Below, one piece after another: positions 1-9,711 of a stretch of DNA of 64,000 nt; positions within the stretch are counted from its first letter, which is position 1; each line of letters starts with the position of its first letter. Under the pieces are notes generated by a model, which was not told the DNA's origin, did not search any database, and saw nothing but the letters and a program-made list of their open reading frames with translations. A program made the position numbers and the translations under genes. This DNA comes from Natronorubrum bangense (GTDB lineage Archaea; Halobacteriota; Halobacteria; Halobacteriales; Natrialbaceae), in contig NZ_CP031309.1 of NCBI RefSeq assembly GCF_004799645.1, forward strand, positions 51,466 to 115,465, in the 5' to 3' direction.

Positions 1-1413
1 ACGTATCGACGACGGTGGCGAGGACTGTTCGCACTGATGGCACTTTTTTTGGTTGGATACGTCGCTGCGATTTGGATCTCAGTTACTGGACACGAGGTGC
101 TTTTCCAGATCCTTACTGGACTCGTGTTCCTGTTCGGTGCGATGTTCGTTTTTCTTGTGGTCAACACTGGGCTACTGACGATCAGCGACCTTCAGGAGAA
201 AAGCGAGTCACTCCAGACGAAGATGGAAGATGCAGAGGCGGCGCGACGTGAGGCTGTTCGCCTGCGCGAAGAAACGGATCAGCTCAACACTCATCTCGAG
301 CAGAAAGCCGACGAGTACGCCGACGTGATGCAAGCGTGTGCAACTGGTGACCTGACTCGCCGTATGAGCCCCGAGAGCGAAAATGATGCAATGTGCCAGA
401 TCGCAACCGAATTCAACGAGATGGTCGACAGAATCGAGTCGACTGTCGAGAATCTCAAGCGGTTCTCGGACGACGTTGCCGTCGCCTCCGAGCAAGCGAC
501 AGCCAACTCCGAGGAAGTTCGATCGGCGTCAGCGCAAGTCACGGAGTCTATCCAATCGATCTCGACCGGTGCAGAGCGACAACACGAACGACTGCAGTCA
601 GTCGACCACGAGATCGGCGGCCTCTCGAGTACGATCGAGGAGATCGCATCCTCATCGAATCAGGTGGCAGATATTGCAGAACGAACCGCCCAGACCAGCG
701 ACGACGGGCACGAAGCTGCCCAGTCGACGATCGACGGAATGAACGAGATCGAAGCTGAATCCGAACAGGCACTCGAGGAAATCGAACTGCTGCAGTCCGA
801 AATCGACCAGATCGACGAGTTAGTCGAGGTTATCACAGCAGTCGCAGAGCAGACGAACATGCTGGCGCTCAATGCGAATATCGAGGTTGCCAGATCGGCT
901 GACGCTGGCGGTGATGGGTTCGGTGCGGTCGCAAACGAGGTCAAAGATCTCGCCGCGGAGACCAAAGACGCGGCCGAGGACATCGAACTGCTTATCGACG
1001 AAATCAAAGGCCAGACCGACCGCACGGCCGAACGGGTTCGGGCAACTCGCGAGACAGTCGGCGACCACTGTGAGTCGGTCGAGAACGTCGCAGACTCACT
1101 CGAGGAAATCGCAATGTACGCACAGACCACGAACGATGGCGTTCAGGATATCTCCGCGGCGACCCAACAGCAGGCTGCCTCGACTCAGCAGGTCGTCGCG
1201 ATGGTCGACGAGGCGACTGTGATTTCGGAGACGACCACCACTGAGGCAGAGACCGTTGCTACAGCAGCCGAAGAACAGACGGGCGCGCTCTCTGAAATGT
1301 CACAGACTGTTAGCGACCTCGCCCAGCAAGCGTCACTGCTCTCCGAGGAACTCGAGACGTTCACGACCGGTACCAGCGTGGCTGCGACACCGAACGCACC
1401 GCACTCGACTTAA
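1..1413 (+). CDS. Methyl-accepting chemotaxis (Htr) transducer, 5'-truncated by window edge
   Basis: The frame is open from base 1 with no stop, so the real start lies upstream and only the last 470 residues are visible. They begin with the end of one hydrophobic helix, a short gap and a second membrane helix (about residues 35-57), then a HAMP-like linker and long coiled coil. The conserved signalling hairpin tip is near residues 281-300 (AVAEQTNMLALNANIEVAR), followed by Ala/Gln/Glu-rich helices suited to adaptational methylation. The family passes signals from the membrane to CheA/CheW and so to the archaellum motor. The two visible membrane helices are close together, leaving little outside domain between them, but the input domain could lie upstream or in a partner. 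No che gene is visible. Confidence 0.9.
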   Translation, partial: TYRRRWRGLFALMALFLVGYVAAIWISVTGHEVLFQILTGLVFLFGAMFVFLVVNTGLLTISDLQEKSESLQTKMEDAEAARREAVRLREETDQLNTHLEQKADEYADVMQACATGDLTRRMSPESENDAMCQIATEFNEMVDRIESTVENLKRFSDDVAVASEQATANSEEVRSASAQVTESIQSISTGAERQHERLQSVDHEIGGLSSTIEEIASSSNQVADIAERTAQTSDDGHEAAQSTIDGMNEIEAESEQALEEIELLQSEIDQIDELVEVITAVAEQTNMLALNANIEVARSADAGGDGFGAVANEVKDLAAETKDAAEDIELLIDEIKGQTDRTAERVRATRETVGDHCESVENVADSLEEIAMYAQTTNDGVQDISAATQQQAASTQQVVAMVDEATVISETTTTEAETVATAAEEQTGALSEMSQTVSDLAQQASLLSEELETFTTGTSVAATPNAPHST

Positions 1414-1564
1414 TTGGTCGTTTAATGGGGGTCAAACGCTGTTCTATCCCATTTTGTCCTCGAGCCGTCGACGCGTCTTTCGACGGTTGTCGAAAACCCG
1501 ATCGAAAAAATATGAGTTATCTGTTTCGAGTACACTGGTCGAAATAGCTACCCGAAAAATAACA

Positions 1565-2908
1565 ATGTCTGGCAAATATGACCTCGTCATCGTCGGTGGC
1601 GGTATCAGTGGTGCATCTCTGTTGTACACGACCGCCAAGTTCACTGATATCGACTCCATCGCGCTGATCGAGAAGGAACCCGAGATCGCGGCGATCAACT
1701 CCCACCACACGAACAACTCCCAGACGCTCCACTTCGGAGACATCGAGACCAACTACACCCTCGAAAAAGCCGAAGAGGTCAAAGAGGGTGCAGAACTCCT
1801 CGCGGGCTATCTGGAGAACTACGACCCCGACCGAGAAATGCACGCAAAGCGCTCCAAGATGGTTCTTGGAGTCGGCGACGAGGAAGTCGCAGAGCTAGAA
1901 GAGCGGTATGAGGACGAAGGCTTCGGCGACCTCTTCCCGAAACTCCGACCGATTGGCCGCGAGGAAATCGGCGAACTCGAACCCAAAGTCGTCGAGGGCC
2001 GCGATCCAACCAAGGAGATGCTTGCGTTGCAGACACCTGACGGCTACGTCGTCGACTACGGTGAGACGACGAAATCGTTCGTCAACGAAGCGAGCGAGGA
2101 AGCAAACGTCGACGTCTACACCGGCACGGAAGTCAAAGACATCACGCCGACGCTCGACGGCTACACGATTGAGACGACCCACGGCCGGTTCGACTGTGAC
2201 GCCACCGTCGTCGCTGCTGGCTCACACAGCCTGCAGATCGCAAAGGAGCTTGGCTACGGCCAAGACAAGGTCTTGCTCCCCATCGCCGGGAGCTTCTTCC
2301 TCGCTGACGACCTCCTGAACGGGAAGGTCTACACGCTCCAGATGAAGAAACTGCCGTTCGCCGCCGTCCACGGCGACGCAGACGTTCATGACAGCAGTGT
2401 CACCCGATTCGGTCCGACCGCGAAGCTCGTCCCGGCGCTCGAGCGCGGCCGCATCTCGACTGTCAAAGACTTCCTCGACGTGTTCGGGCTGAACGCTGCG
2501 GCGTTCCTCAGCTACGCCAACATCCTCTCGGACCGTATCCTGCTCCCGTACGTGCTCCGGAACCTCGTCTATGACCTCCCCAACGTCGGACGGAAGCAGT
2601 TCCTGCCGAACGTCCAGAAGGTCGTTCCAAGCGTCGAACTCGAGGACATCGAGCGTGCGAAAGGCTACGGCGGCGTTCGACCACAGATCGTCGACACGAA
2701 GAACAAGTCCCTCGACATGGGTGAGGCCAAGATCGTCGGCGAAGACATCATCTTCAACATCACGCCGTCGCCAGGTGCGTCGACGTGTCTCAAAAACGCT
2801 ATGCGGGATACGCATACGCTGATCGACTTCCTCGGCGACGACTACGAGTTCGACGAGTCGGCGTTCCGTGAGGACACGATCGGAAACTTCCCTCGTCTGG
2901 ACGAGTGA
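1565..2908 (+). CDS. FAD-dependent oxidoreductase, malate:quinone oxidoreductase (Mqo)-like
   Basis: A protein of 447 residues. The frame is open from 1256, but the ATG at 1565 is chosen because it places the FAD Rossmann motif VGGGISG at residues 10-16, where the family has it. The segment with paired His and Asn followed by GDIETNYT (about residues 42-60) resembles the substrate/FAD region of Mqo proteins, which oxidise malate to oxaloacetate and pass electrons to the quinone pool at the membrane. A second dinucleotide-domain signature (TVVAAGSHS) lies in the middle. It stands alone between the transducer and the proline operon. It could instead be an L-2-hydroxyglutarate-oxidase-type enzyme of the same superfamily; the exact substrate is not certain. 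Confidence 0.78.
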   Translation: MSGKYDLVIVGGGISGASLLYTTAKFTDIDSIALIEKEPEIAAINSHHTNNSQTLHFGDIETNYTLEKAEEVKEGAELLAGYLENYDPDREMHAKRSKMVLGVGDEEVAELEERYEDEGFGDLFPKLRPIGREEIGELEPKVVEGRDPTKEMLALQTPDGYVVDYGETTKSFVNEASEEANVDVYTGTEVKDITPTLDGYTIETTHGRFDCDATVVAAGSHSLQIAKELGYGQDKVLLPIAGSFFLADDLLNGKVYTLQMKKLPFAAVHGDADVHDSSVTRFGPTAKLVPALERGRISTVKDFLDVFGLNAAAFLSYANILSDRILLPYVLRNLVYDLPNVGRKQFLPNVQKVVPSVELEDIERAKGYGGVRPQIVDTKNKSLDMGEAKIVGEDIIFNITPSPGASTCLKNAMRDTHTLIDFLGDDYEFDESAFREDTIGNFPRLDE

Positions 2909-3050
2909 ACACGCCCGCGATCTGAGACTGTCGGCAGTCTCGGGTGACTGCCTTTTGAGTTAGCCACGAGTGAACAGTTTCGCGATCGACTCGTGGCCGC
3001 GAAGCGAAACCAAAGGTGTATGTCTCTCTTGTCGCCTCAACTGTAATAGG

Positions 3051-3827
3051 ATGACAGATGTTAGCGTCATCGGGTGCGGAAATATGGGGAGTGCCCTCGT
3101 GAAGGGGCTCTCGAAGGCAGATGATTACACTCTGACAGCGTGTGATCTGGACCCAGACGCGCTCGACTCGGTAGCTGAGTATTGTTCGACGACGACATCG
3201 GACCCCGACGTGGCAGCGGAATCCGATATCGTTATCGTCGCGTTGAAACCTGATATCGTTCAGCACGTCGTTGGCGATCTCGATCTCTCAGCGGACCAGA
3301 CGCTGGTCACGCTCGCCGCAGGGGTCTCGACGGACACGCTCGAGCCACACACCGATGCGACGGTCGTTCGGGTCATGCCAAACCTCGCGGCTGAGACGGG
3401 GAACATGGCGGCAGCTGTGACCCAACACAGTGTCAACGACGACGTCAGAGAAATCCTCGACGCTGTCGGTGAGTTCGTCGAGGTCGACGAACAACAGATG
3501 GACATCGCAACGGCCGTCAACGGAAGCGGACCGGCGTTCGTGTTCTATCTCCTGAACGCGATGAAGCAGGCAGGCGTCGAGGGCGGCCTCGAGGACGACG
3601 AGGCCAAAACGCTTGCCGCACAGACGTTCAAAGGAGCTGCCGAGACCGTCTTGCAGTCCGACCAGAGCATCGACGACCTGATCGATGCGGTCTGTTCGCC
3701 CAAAGGGACGACCATCGAAGGTATGGACGTGCTGTGGGACAGCGACGCTGACGAAGCGGTTGTCGACGCAGTCAGTGCGGCTGAACGCCGATCCAAAGAA
3801 CTGGCAACGGAGTCGGAAAATGAGTAG
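3051..3827 (+). CDS. proC: Pyrroline-5-carboxylate reductase
   Basis: A protein of 258 residues, the normal size, catalysing the last step of proline synthesis (pyrroline-5-carboxylate to proline with NAD(P)H). The start at 3051 puts the nucleotide-binding motif GCGNMGSALVKGL at residues 8-20; the open frame runs back to 2970 but that extension is not family-like. The C-terminal dimer domain carries the conserved NGSGPAFVFYLLNAM stretch and a CSPKGTT motif. It overlaps proB by 8 bases (start and stop codons interleaved in ATGAGTAG), so the two are almost certainly co-transcribed and translationally coupled. Confidence 0.95.
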   Translation: MTDVSVIGCGNMGSALVKGLSKADDYTLTACDLDPDALDSVAEYCSTTTSDPDVAAESDIVIVALKPDIVQHVVGDLDLSADQTLVTLAAGVSTDTLEPHTDATVVRVMPNLAAETGNMAAAVTQHSVNDDVREILDAVGEFVEVDEQQMDIATAVNGSGPAFVFYLLNAMKQAGVEGGLEDDEAKTLAAQTFKGAAETVLQSDQSIDDLIDAVCSPKGTTIEGMDVLWDSDADEAVVDAVSAAERRSKELATESENE

Positions 3828-4659
3828 CGTAACCGAAATCAACACTGCGGAAGTCGATCAGACGCGACAACTCGCCGCCGACGCCGAGCGCGTAATCGTC
3901 AAAGCCGGCACCAACTCCCTCACCGACGAGGAATCGAATCTCGACGACGAGAAACTCGACAAGCTCGTCGATGATCTCGCTGACCTCCTCGAGCGCGGGA
4001 AAGAAGTGATTCTCGTCTCCTCGGGCGCGGTCGGCGCGGGCGTGGGGCGAATCGGTTACACCGGTGAGACCGTCGAGGAATCGCAGGCGCTCGCAACGGT
4101 CGGCCAGAGCCACCTCATGCGGCGCTACACGGAGAGCTTCGAACGCTACGACCAGAAGGTCGCGCAGCTTTTGCTCACCCAGCACGACCTCGAGAACCCC
4201 GAGCGCTTTACGAACGTCCACAACACGATCGAAACCCTCCTCGAGTGGGGCGTCGTCCCAATCATCAACGAAAACGACGCAGTCGCAACTCAGGAGATTC
4301 GAATCGGAGACAACGATATGCTCTCCTCGTCAGTCGCTCTTGGCATCGATGTCGATCTACTGGTCACGCTCACCGACGTCGGCGGCGTCTACACTGGGAA
4401 TCCCAAAGAAGACGCCGACGCAGAACGCATCGAGGCTGTTGGCCGGAACTACGACGAAGTGCAGTCGATCATCGACGAGAGCTCGAGCTCCCAGTTCGGC
4501 GGTATCCAGACGAAAGTGCAGGGCGCACGTGAGGTCAGCGAACACGGCGTCCCAGCGATCATCGCCCGATCGACCGAGGAAGACATCCTCGAAAAAATCG
4601 CTGCTGCCAAGCCCGTGGGGACACTATTCGTTCCTATAAACGGTGTCACCGATGACTGA
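3820..4659 (+). CDS. proB: Glutamate 5-kinase
   Basis: A protein of 279 residues that phosphorylates glutamate to gamma-glutamyl phosphate, the first step of proline synthesis. It has the amino-acid-kinase fold: VIVKAGTNSL near residue 25 (ATP-binding Lys), VSSGAVGAGVGRIG near residue 66, NENDAV near residue 150, and a Lys-containing GGIQTKVQGA segment near residue 228. It ends after the kinase domain and lacks the C-terminal PUA domain of the longer bacterial enzymes. The start at 3820 is inside the end of proC; the open frame begins at 3685 but that part lies over proC. Its stop overlaps the proA start. Confidence 0.94.
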   Translation: MSSVTEINTAEVDQTRQLAADAERVIVKAGTNSLTDEESNLDDEKLDKLVDDLADLLERGKEVILVSSGAVGAGVGRIGYTGETVEESQALATVGQSHLMRRYTESFERYDQKVAQLLLTQHDLENPERFTNVHNTIETLLEWGVVPIINENDAVATQEIRIGDNDMLSSSVALGIDVDLLVTLTDVGGVYTGNPKEDADAERIEAVGRNYDEVQSIIDESSSSQFGGIQTKVQGAREVSEHGVPAIIARSTEEDILEKIAAAKPVGTLFVPINGVTDD

Positions 4660-5980
4660 GAAATCGACGCAAGCCAAAGTCGACGAGGCACAGACTGCTG
4701 CTCTCGAACTCGCAAAGCTCGACGATGACGAGCGCAGTGCGGGCCTGAAAGCGATCGCTGATGCGATCGATGCCCGCCATGAAGAGATTCTTGAGGCCAA
4801 CGAGAAAGACGTCGAAGAGGCCGAGACACTGCTCGAAGAGGGCAAGTACAGCCAGGCGCTTGTCGACCGTCTCAAGCTCTCGGAATCGAAACTCGAGTCG
4901 ATCACCGAGATGGTCAGAAGCGTCGCCGAGCAGGATGACCCGCTCGAGAAAACCCTCGCCTCGCGACGCCTCGATGACGACCTCGAACTGTACAAGGTCG
5001 CCGTCCCGATCGGCGTCATTGGAACGGTCTTCGAGTCCCGACCCGACGCGCTGGTCCAGATCGCCGCGCTCAGCCTTAAATCCGGCAACGCCGTCATGCT
5101 GAAAGGCGGCAGCGAGGCGAGCCACTCGAACCGGGTGCTCTACGAGATCATCGTAGAGGCCACGGCCGACAAGCCCGACGGCTGGGCTCAGCTCATCGAA
5201 GCTCGCGAAGACGTCAACGCCATGCTCGAGATGGACGATTCGATCGACCTGCTCATGCCGCGTGGCAGCTCCGAGTTCGTCCGCTACATCCAGGACAACA
5301 CGAGCATCCCCGTCCTCGGCCACACTGAAGGTGTCTGTCACGTCTACGTCGACACCGACGCTGATCTCGAGATGGCCACCGAGATTGCCTACGACGCGAA
5401 GGTTCAGTACCCGGCCGTCTGTAACGCCGTCGAGACGCTGCTGATCCACGAGGACGTCGCCGAAACGTTCCTGCCCGAAATCGCCGCCCGGTATGAGGAC
5501 GCAGACGTCGAGTTGCGCGGCGACGAAGCATCCCAGGAACTCGTCGAGATGGAGGCCGCGACCGAAGACGACTGGTCGACTGAGTACGGCGACCTGATCC
5601 TCTCGATCAAGATCGTCGACTCGCTCGAGGCAGCTCTCGATCACATCACCGAGTACAGTTCCAAGCACACGGAGTCGATCGTCACCGAGGACGCCGACCG
5701 AGCCAGTACGTTCATGCGCAGTCTCGACTCGGCGAGTGTCTTCCACAACGCTTCGACGCGGTTCAGTGACGGATTCCGATTTGGTCTCGGTGCGGAAGTC
5801 GGGATCAGCACTGGAAAGATCCACGCCCGCGGTCCGGTTGGCCTCGAGGGGCTGACGACCTACAAGTACCACCTCGAAGGCGATGGACAGATCGTTGGGA
5901 CGTACGCTGGTGCGGATGCAAAGCCGTTTCTCCACGAGGAGTTCGACGGCGAGTGGACGCCGGGCCGTCTCTCCGAGTAG
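4652..5980 (+). CDS. proA: Gamma-glutamyl phosphate reductase
   Basis: A protein of 442 residues of the aldehyde-dehydrogenase superfamily, reducing gamma-glutamyl phosphate to glutamate semialdehyde with NADPH. The catalytic Cys is C257 in a YPAVCNAVETLL context, and GHTEGVCHVYVD lies upstream of it. The ATG at 4652, overlapping the proB stop by 8 bases, is preferred over a GTG at 4643. The order proC-proB-proA with two interleaved start/stop overlaps gives a complete glutamate-to-proline operon on one message. Confidence 0.95.
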   Translation: MTEKSTQAKVDEAQTAALELAKLDDDERSAGLKAIADAIDARHEEILEANEKDVEEAETLLEEGKYSQALVDRLKLSESKLESITEMVRSVAEQDDPLEKTLASRRLDDDLELYKVAVPIGVIGTVFESRPDALVQIAALSLKSGNAVMLKGGSEASHSNRVLYEIIVEATADKPDGWAQLIEAREDVNAMLEMDDSIDLLMPRGSSEFVRYIQDNTSIPVLGHTEGVCHVYVDTDADLEMATEIAYDAKVQYPAVCNAVETLLIHEDVAETFLPEIAARYEDADVELRGDEASQELVEMEAATEDDWSTEYGDLILSIKIVDSLEAALDHITEYSSKHTESIVTEDADRASTFMRSLDSASVFHNASTRFSDGFRFGLGAEVGISTGKIHARGPVGLEGLTTYKYHLEGDGQIVGTYAGADAKPFLHEEFDGEWTPGRLSE

Positions 5981-5994
5981 CCTCGAGAGCTGCG

Positions 5995-7239
5995 CTACTC
6001 TCTTGTCACGAGTGCGATCGCGAACAGTGCCCCACTCACGGCACATCCTGCGAGCACGATGAACACGAGCGACGCAGAGCCGTAGGTAAGTACCGTTCCG
6101 ACGACCGCTGCGCCGAGCGCCCCGATTCCGAAGATCGCGAGGTACGTGTAGCCGAACGATAGTCCTCGAGATTCCGGCATCGAGTACCTTGCGATCGTCG
6201 CCTGCGTAAGCGGCTGCATCGCGAACAGAGCGAAACCGAGTATGAAACTGATCCCAAGCAGCCCCCAGAGTCCTGTTCCCGCTGCGGGAACGAACAGGAG
6301 CCCGATGATCGTAAGGCTAGTGAGCATGATGATGAGTCCACGCTCGGGCTCGATCAGGTCTGTGAGTCGGCCTCCGAGATACTGGCCACCGATGCCGACC
6401 AGTAGCAACCCGGCGTAGAGATACTGGGCGAGATCGAACTCCTCGGCCAGTGGGCTGTCGGGATCGAAGATGCCTGGCTGGACGTCCCCGATGGCTGCTG
6501 TCAGGAAGTCACCGAGTAAATCCGGTAAAAACGTCAGCACACCTCGGTAGTACAGCCCGTTGAACGAGACGATAACGAAGACGAGCAGGAAGCCGATGGT
6601 GAACAGCCGTCGTGTTTCACTGATGAACTCGCCAGGTGACGATGGCGGCCGTCGTTCACGCTCGCCGTCGGTCAACTCGACTGCAGCGGTTGGATCGAAT
6701 GTGATGGTCAAGCCAACGATAGCGGCGATCAAGGCGGGAACTGCAAGGATAATCGAGACGATCCGCCAGTCGAACGCGAGCAACAAGACGGCGGTCAAAA
6801 GCGGTCCGCCGGCGATGCCGACGTTGCCGGCCATGCCATGATATGCAAACCCTCGACCACGTTCTTCGACACCGTTGCTGATGAGCGTCAGTCCAGCAGG
6901 GTGATACACACTCGCTGTGGCTCCCCAGAGAGACAGTGCAACTGCGACCCCCACGATATTCGGTGCAAGACTCAACGCCAGAAACGAGAGACCCATCCCT
7001 GCGAGACAGGCACTGATCAGTACCCGTGAGCCAAATCTATCAACTAACAGTCCACCCGGGAGGGCACCAATGCCGAACAGTCCGTAGCCGAGAGCGACCA
7101 CGGCACCCAACACTGCTGTCGTTGTCGAAAACTCCAGCAGCCAGATCGTCATCAAAATCGGTATCGACAGCTCGTAGGTGTGCACCATCGCGTGACCGAC
7201 CATTACGAACCCGGTGATAGATCGATCATTGTCGTTCAC
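5995..7239 (-). CDS. Major facilitator superfamily transporter
   Basis: A protein of 414 residues with about 12 hydrophobic segments and an acidic loop near residues 185-205 that separates two six-helix halves. After the second helix there is a DRFGSR-type loop typical of MFS carriers. Substrate cannot be read from the sequence. The start shown is a GTG; an internal ATG twelve codons later is possible. It converges with proA, whose stop is only 14 bases away, so it is not part of the proline operon. Confidence 0.85.
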   Translation of the reverse strand: MNDNDRSITGFVMVGHAMVHTYELSIPILMTIWLLEFSTTTAVLGAVVALGYGLFGIGALPGGLLVDRFGSRVLISACLAGMGLSFLALSLAPNIVGVAVALSLWGATASVYHPAGLTLISNGVEERGRGFAYHGMAGNVGIAGGPLLTAVLLLAFDWRIVSIILAVPALIAAIVGLTITFDPTAAVELTDGERERRPPSSPGEFISETRRLFTIGFLLVFVIVSFNGLYYRGVLTFLPDLLGDFLTAAIGDVQPGIFDPDSPLAEEFDLAQYLYAGLLLVGIGGQYLGGRLTDLIEPERGLIIMLTSLTIIGLLFVPAAGTGLWGLLGISFILGFALFAMQPLTQATIARYSMPESRGLSFGYTYLAIFGIGALGAAVVGTVLTYGSASLVFIVLAGCAVSGALFAIALVTRE

Positions 7240-7418
7240 GGCATCCGATACTCAGTGACGCCGTGATATGTGTTCTGGTGGCCCCTCGAGGGCAAGTCCA
7301 AGACGGTTTCCCGAACTGTTCGGAAATCCCTCTGTACAGTGGTCAACGGAACGACAAGCGAGCAGCGTTCACTCGAGGCGCGAACGGCGTCAGCAGTGAT
7401 CGAGTAGTCGGAAGTGAT

Positions 7419-7826
7419 TCACCGCGATCCGTCGAGAACAGTAAGCAGTGCGCTTGCCCGACTGGTTGCGCGATACTTCCGCCAGCGGCCGTCTTTCCGT
7501 TTCGTGACGAGGTCAGCGTCTGCGAGATTTGAGAGCGCATGACTGACAGCACTATCGCTGACGTCGACGAGGGGTGTGATCTCACAGACGCACAGTTCCT
7601 CATCTGCTTCGACCAGCAACCGCACGAGCCGATATCGCGTCTCGTTGCCGAGTGCTGAGAGCGTTTGGACGTCGCTCGACATAATCTCCGGATCAAGCAC
7701 TGCTTCGAGGTCGTCGAGGGCTTCTAGTCGCGCCTTGAGGTCCTCGCTTTGACACTCGCCGAGTTCGTCCTCGAGATAGCGACGAAGCCGATCTGCTGTT
7801 TCGGACACTGCAGTGCAATTGTGCAT
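7419..7826 (-). CDS. ArsR-family winged-helix transcriptional regulator
   Basis: A protein of 135 residues. The winged helix runs from LSALGNETRYRLVRLLVEA to a wing with TKRKDGRWRKY. ICEITPLVDVSDSAVSHALS is the recognition helix region, and the CVCE element before it resembles the metal-binding ELCVCDL motif of ArsR metal sensors. An N-terminal Cys (MHNC) and another Cys near residue 28 could also bind metal. The ATG at 7826 is chosen over one at 7877. It sits behind the MFS transporter on the same strand; whether it controls that carrier is inference. Confidence 0.85.
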   Translation of the reverse strand: MHNCTAVSETADRLRRYLEDELGECQSEDLKARLEALDDLEAVLDPEIMSSDVQTLSALGNETRYRLVRLLVEADEELCVCEITPLVDVSDSAVSHALSNLADADLVTKRKDGRWRKYRATSRASALLTVLDGSR

Positions 7827-7901
7827 TCTCTCAAATAAGCGTTCCGCAGCTATCGATGTCGCCGAAACGACAGACACCTGATCTGAATCGGAAGCAGGCG
7901 T

Positions 7902-8504
7902 TCAGGCCTTGGGTGAATCGGATATCGATGCGTCGAACTCTTGTGTGAGGCGCTTCCCGGACCGGGAGACGAGCATCATCGAGACGCCCGTCGTCAGGAG
8001 ACTGATCCCGACCAGAAGGCCGATTGCCCAGGCCGCACTCGCGGGGAAGCCAGCCCAAAGGAGCCCCGCAAGAACCAGCGAGAGAACGCCACTGACAGCG
8101 ACGTAGAGACTTCCTTCCTGACCACCCATACGAACACTCGCAACGAGTTCTACAACCCCTTCCACCAACAGATATGCGATCACCAACACGGTAAGCGTCG
8201 CAAGACCAACGACTGGATTAATGAGCAGACTGAGCCCCGCGAGGACGGCAACGACCCCAAGTACGAGTTGCCAGATCCGTCCTTTCCAGCCACGGGTAGA
8301 AAACAGGGCTGCGCCGTGAACGATTCCGACACCGAGGAGCAAGAACCCGAGGAGAACGGTCAGTGACAGTCCCGTCAGATACGGGAACGCGATCGCAATG
8401 ATGCCGAAGGCGGCGATAATACCACCGGCGACGGTGAGTGTTCCCCAATTCATCTCGAGGAGGGTGTCGTCGACTGCTTCGTTGTCTGCTGGTGTTGTTG
8501 CCAT
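7902..8504 (-). CDS. HdeD-like (DUF308) membrane protein
   Basis: A protein of 200 residues with six predicted membrane helices arranged as DUF308-type repeats (for example GGIIAAFGIIAIAFPYL, VLGVVAVLAGLSLLINP and VSGVLSLVLAGLLWAGFP). In enteric bacteria HdeD is an acid-resistance membrane protein; the archaeal role is unknown. The ATG at 8504 is preferred over an in-frame one at 8540. A TATA-like stretch on the minus strand near 8533-8545 would suit a short leader. Confidence 0.8.
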   Translation of the reverse strand: MATTPADNEAVDDTLLEMNWGTLTVAGGIIAAFGIIAIAFPYLTGLSLTVLLGFLLLGVGIVHGAALFSTRGWKGRIWQLVLGVVAVLAGLSLLINPVVGLATLTVLVIAYLLVEGVVELVASVRMGGQEGSLYVAVSGVLSLVLAGLLWAGFPASAAWAIGLLVGISLLTTGVSMMLVSRSGKRLTQEFDASISDSPKA

Positions 8505-8753
8505 ATTATTTCCCAAATCAATTAGGTCTTGCAAGTACATATACAGCTCTTCTCGGATTGTGGTAACTCGGAAAAATTAGTGCATCAGATCGCATGATAA
8601 ATCCGAAGAAACGAGCGTTTTCGAAATATAACCTATCCGAACAGAACGCGATTAACGCTCACGTCTCACCGTGACCGTGGAAAAGTGTCGCTTCCGAAGC
8701 TGGGGCTGACGTCACTCCGACTTATAAGTCAAATCGACAGTCTCCCCTTCAGG

Positions 8754-9230
8754 CTACTCTTCGTCTTCAGCGAACCCGAACTCGGTCCAGGGGCGAGTAT
8801 GGTGATTGGTGATGATTTCGGAGGACTCGATACTGAAGCCCATCGAAGCGAGTCCGTTGGTGATTTCGGTCAGGTCCCGGGTATCCGTGGCGATGACCTC
8901 GATATGGATGTTGCGCGTGCTGGTGAGCATCTCACGGACATCAACCACCCCGTGACAATCCAGTGCGTCGGCGGCCAGCGTCTCGCGCTCGTCAGCGGGG
9001 GCACTGCAGACGAACAGCACGTGCAACGGGTAGTTCGCCAGTTCGTAGTTGATTTTCGGGAAGTACCCCTCGATGATGCCTGTTTCCTCTAACTCCTCGA
9101 TTCGGTTGCGAACGGTGCTAGCAGAGACGTCGACCCTCTCTGCAATCTCAGCGATGGTGGTGTTCCGGGCGTCCTCCTGCAGCAAGAACAGAATTCCGCG
9201 GTCGACGTCGTCGAGTGTGATTTGACTCAT
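8754..9230 (-). CDS. Lrp/AsnC-family transcriptional regulator
   Basis: A protein of 158 residues. The N-terminal helix-turn-helix is IAEIAERVDVSASTVRNRIE (about residues 26-45), followed by an effector/oligomerisation (RAM-like) domain starting near residue 60. The start at 9230 (MSQITLDD) gives the usual Lrp N-terminus; the upstream ATG at 9257 adds nine unlike residues. The gene directly upstream is divergent, so it may regulate the HalOD1 gene or itself. Confidence 0.87.
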   Translation of the reverse strand: MSQITLDDVDRGILFLLQEDARNTTIAEIAERVDVSASTVRNRIEELEETGIIEGYFPKINYELANYPLHVLFVCSAPADERETLAADALDCHGVVDVREMLTSTRNIHIEVIATDTRDLTEITNGLASMGFSIESSEIITNHHTRPWTEFGFAEDEE

Positions 9231-9402
9231 GGGTCCGTACAGAGCCGCCATCTGCAAGAATCTTCGTTCGCGTCGCGGAAATCAACAACCGGTAGTGCAC
9301 TATACGGCAAGGAGGCGAGTTGAAGCTGCTCGTCCGAAAGTTGAACTGCGATTTTTGCAGTTTCAGCACCTATATTTGCGGAATGCGTTCTGTAGGGGGC
9401 AA

Positions 9403-9410
9403 TATTTATA
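9403..9410 (+). promoter_or_regulatory. TATA box of the HalOD1 gene
   Basis: ATATTTATA-type element 26-33 bases before the ATG at 9436, in a purine-rich context (GGGGGCA before it). The spacing predicts a transcript with almost no leader, common in haloarchaea. Confidence 0.6.
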
Positions 9411-9435
9411 CATCATCATCGCCCCAAGACGGGCA

Positions 9436-9711
9436 ATGGTTTCACACGTCCCATCGTATCGGGTTGTCGAGGCGGTAGCTCAAAAGGAGGGCGTCTTGCC
9501 GACCGAGTTATGCCCACCACTGTTTAGCGTCGTCGACCCCGAGGCACTGGATGCGCTCGTCCAGCCAGCCGCAGACTCGAGCACTGGTCAGGTAGAGATT
9601 GAATTTACGTATCTGGACTACGTCGTTCAGGTCCAAAACGACCCCAGAATGGGTATCTCGGTCCAGATTGGAGACGCACCGACAGACACTCCTGAGTCCT
9701 CGCCCGAATAG
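9436..9711 (+). CDS. HalOD1 output domain protein
   Basis: A protein of 91 residues matching the small halobacterial output domain: SYRVVEAVAQKEGVLPTELCPPL, then VVDPEALDALV and a beta-rich end (VEIEFTYLDYVVQV). The domain is found alone or at the end of haloarchaeal two-component regulators; its activity is unknown. The open frame begins at 9229, but the ATG at 9436 follows a good TATA box and begins the conserved part. It converges with tbp. Confidence 0.8.
   Translation: MVSHVPSYRVVEAVAQKEGVLPTELCPPLFSVVDPEALDALVQPAADSSTGQVEIEFTYLDYVVQVQNDPRMGISVQIGDAPTDTPESSPE

Noticed and set aside
4646..6046. 466-residue open frame on the minus strand opposite proA
   Set aside because: It mirrors the high-GC coding frame of proA; no family likeness and it would overlap a certain gene entirely.
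7263..7532. 89-residue plus-strand frame between the MFS and ArsR genes
   Set aside because: It runs into the ArsR gene on the other strand, lacks a promoter-like site and has no family likeness.
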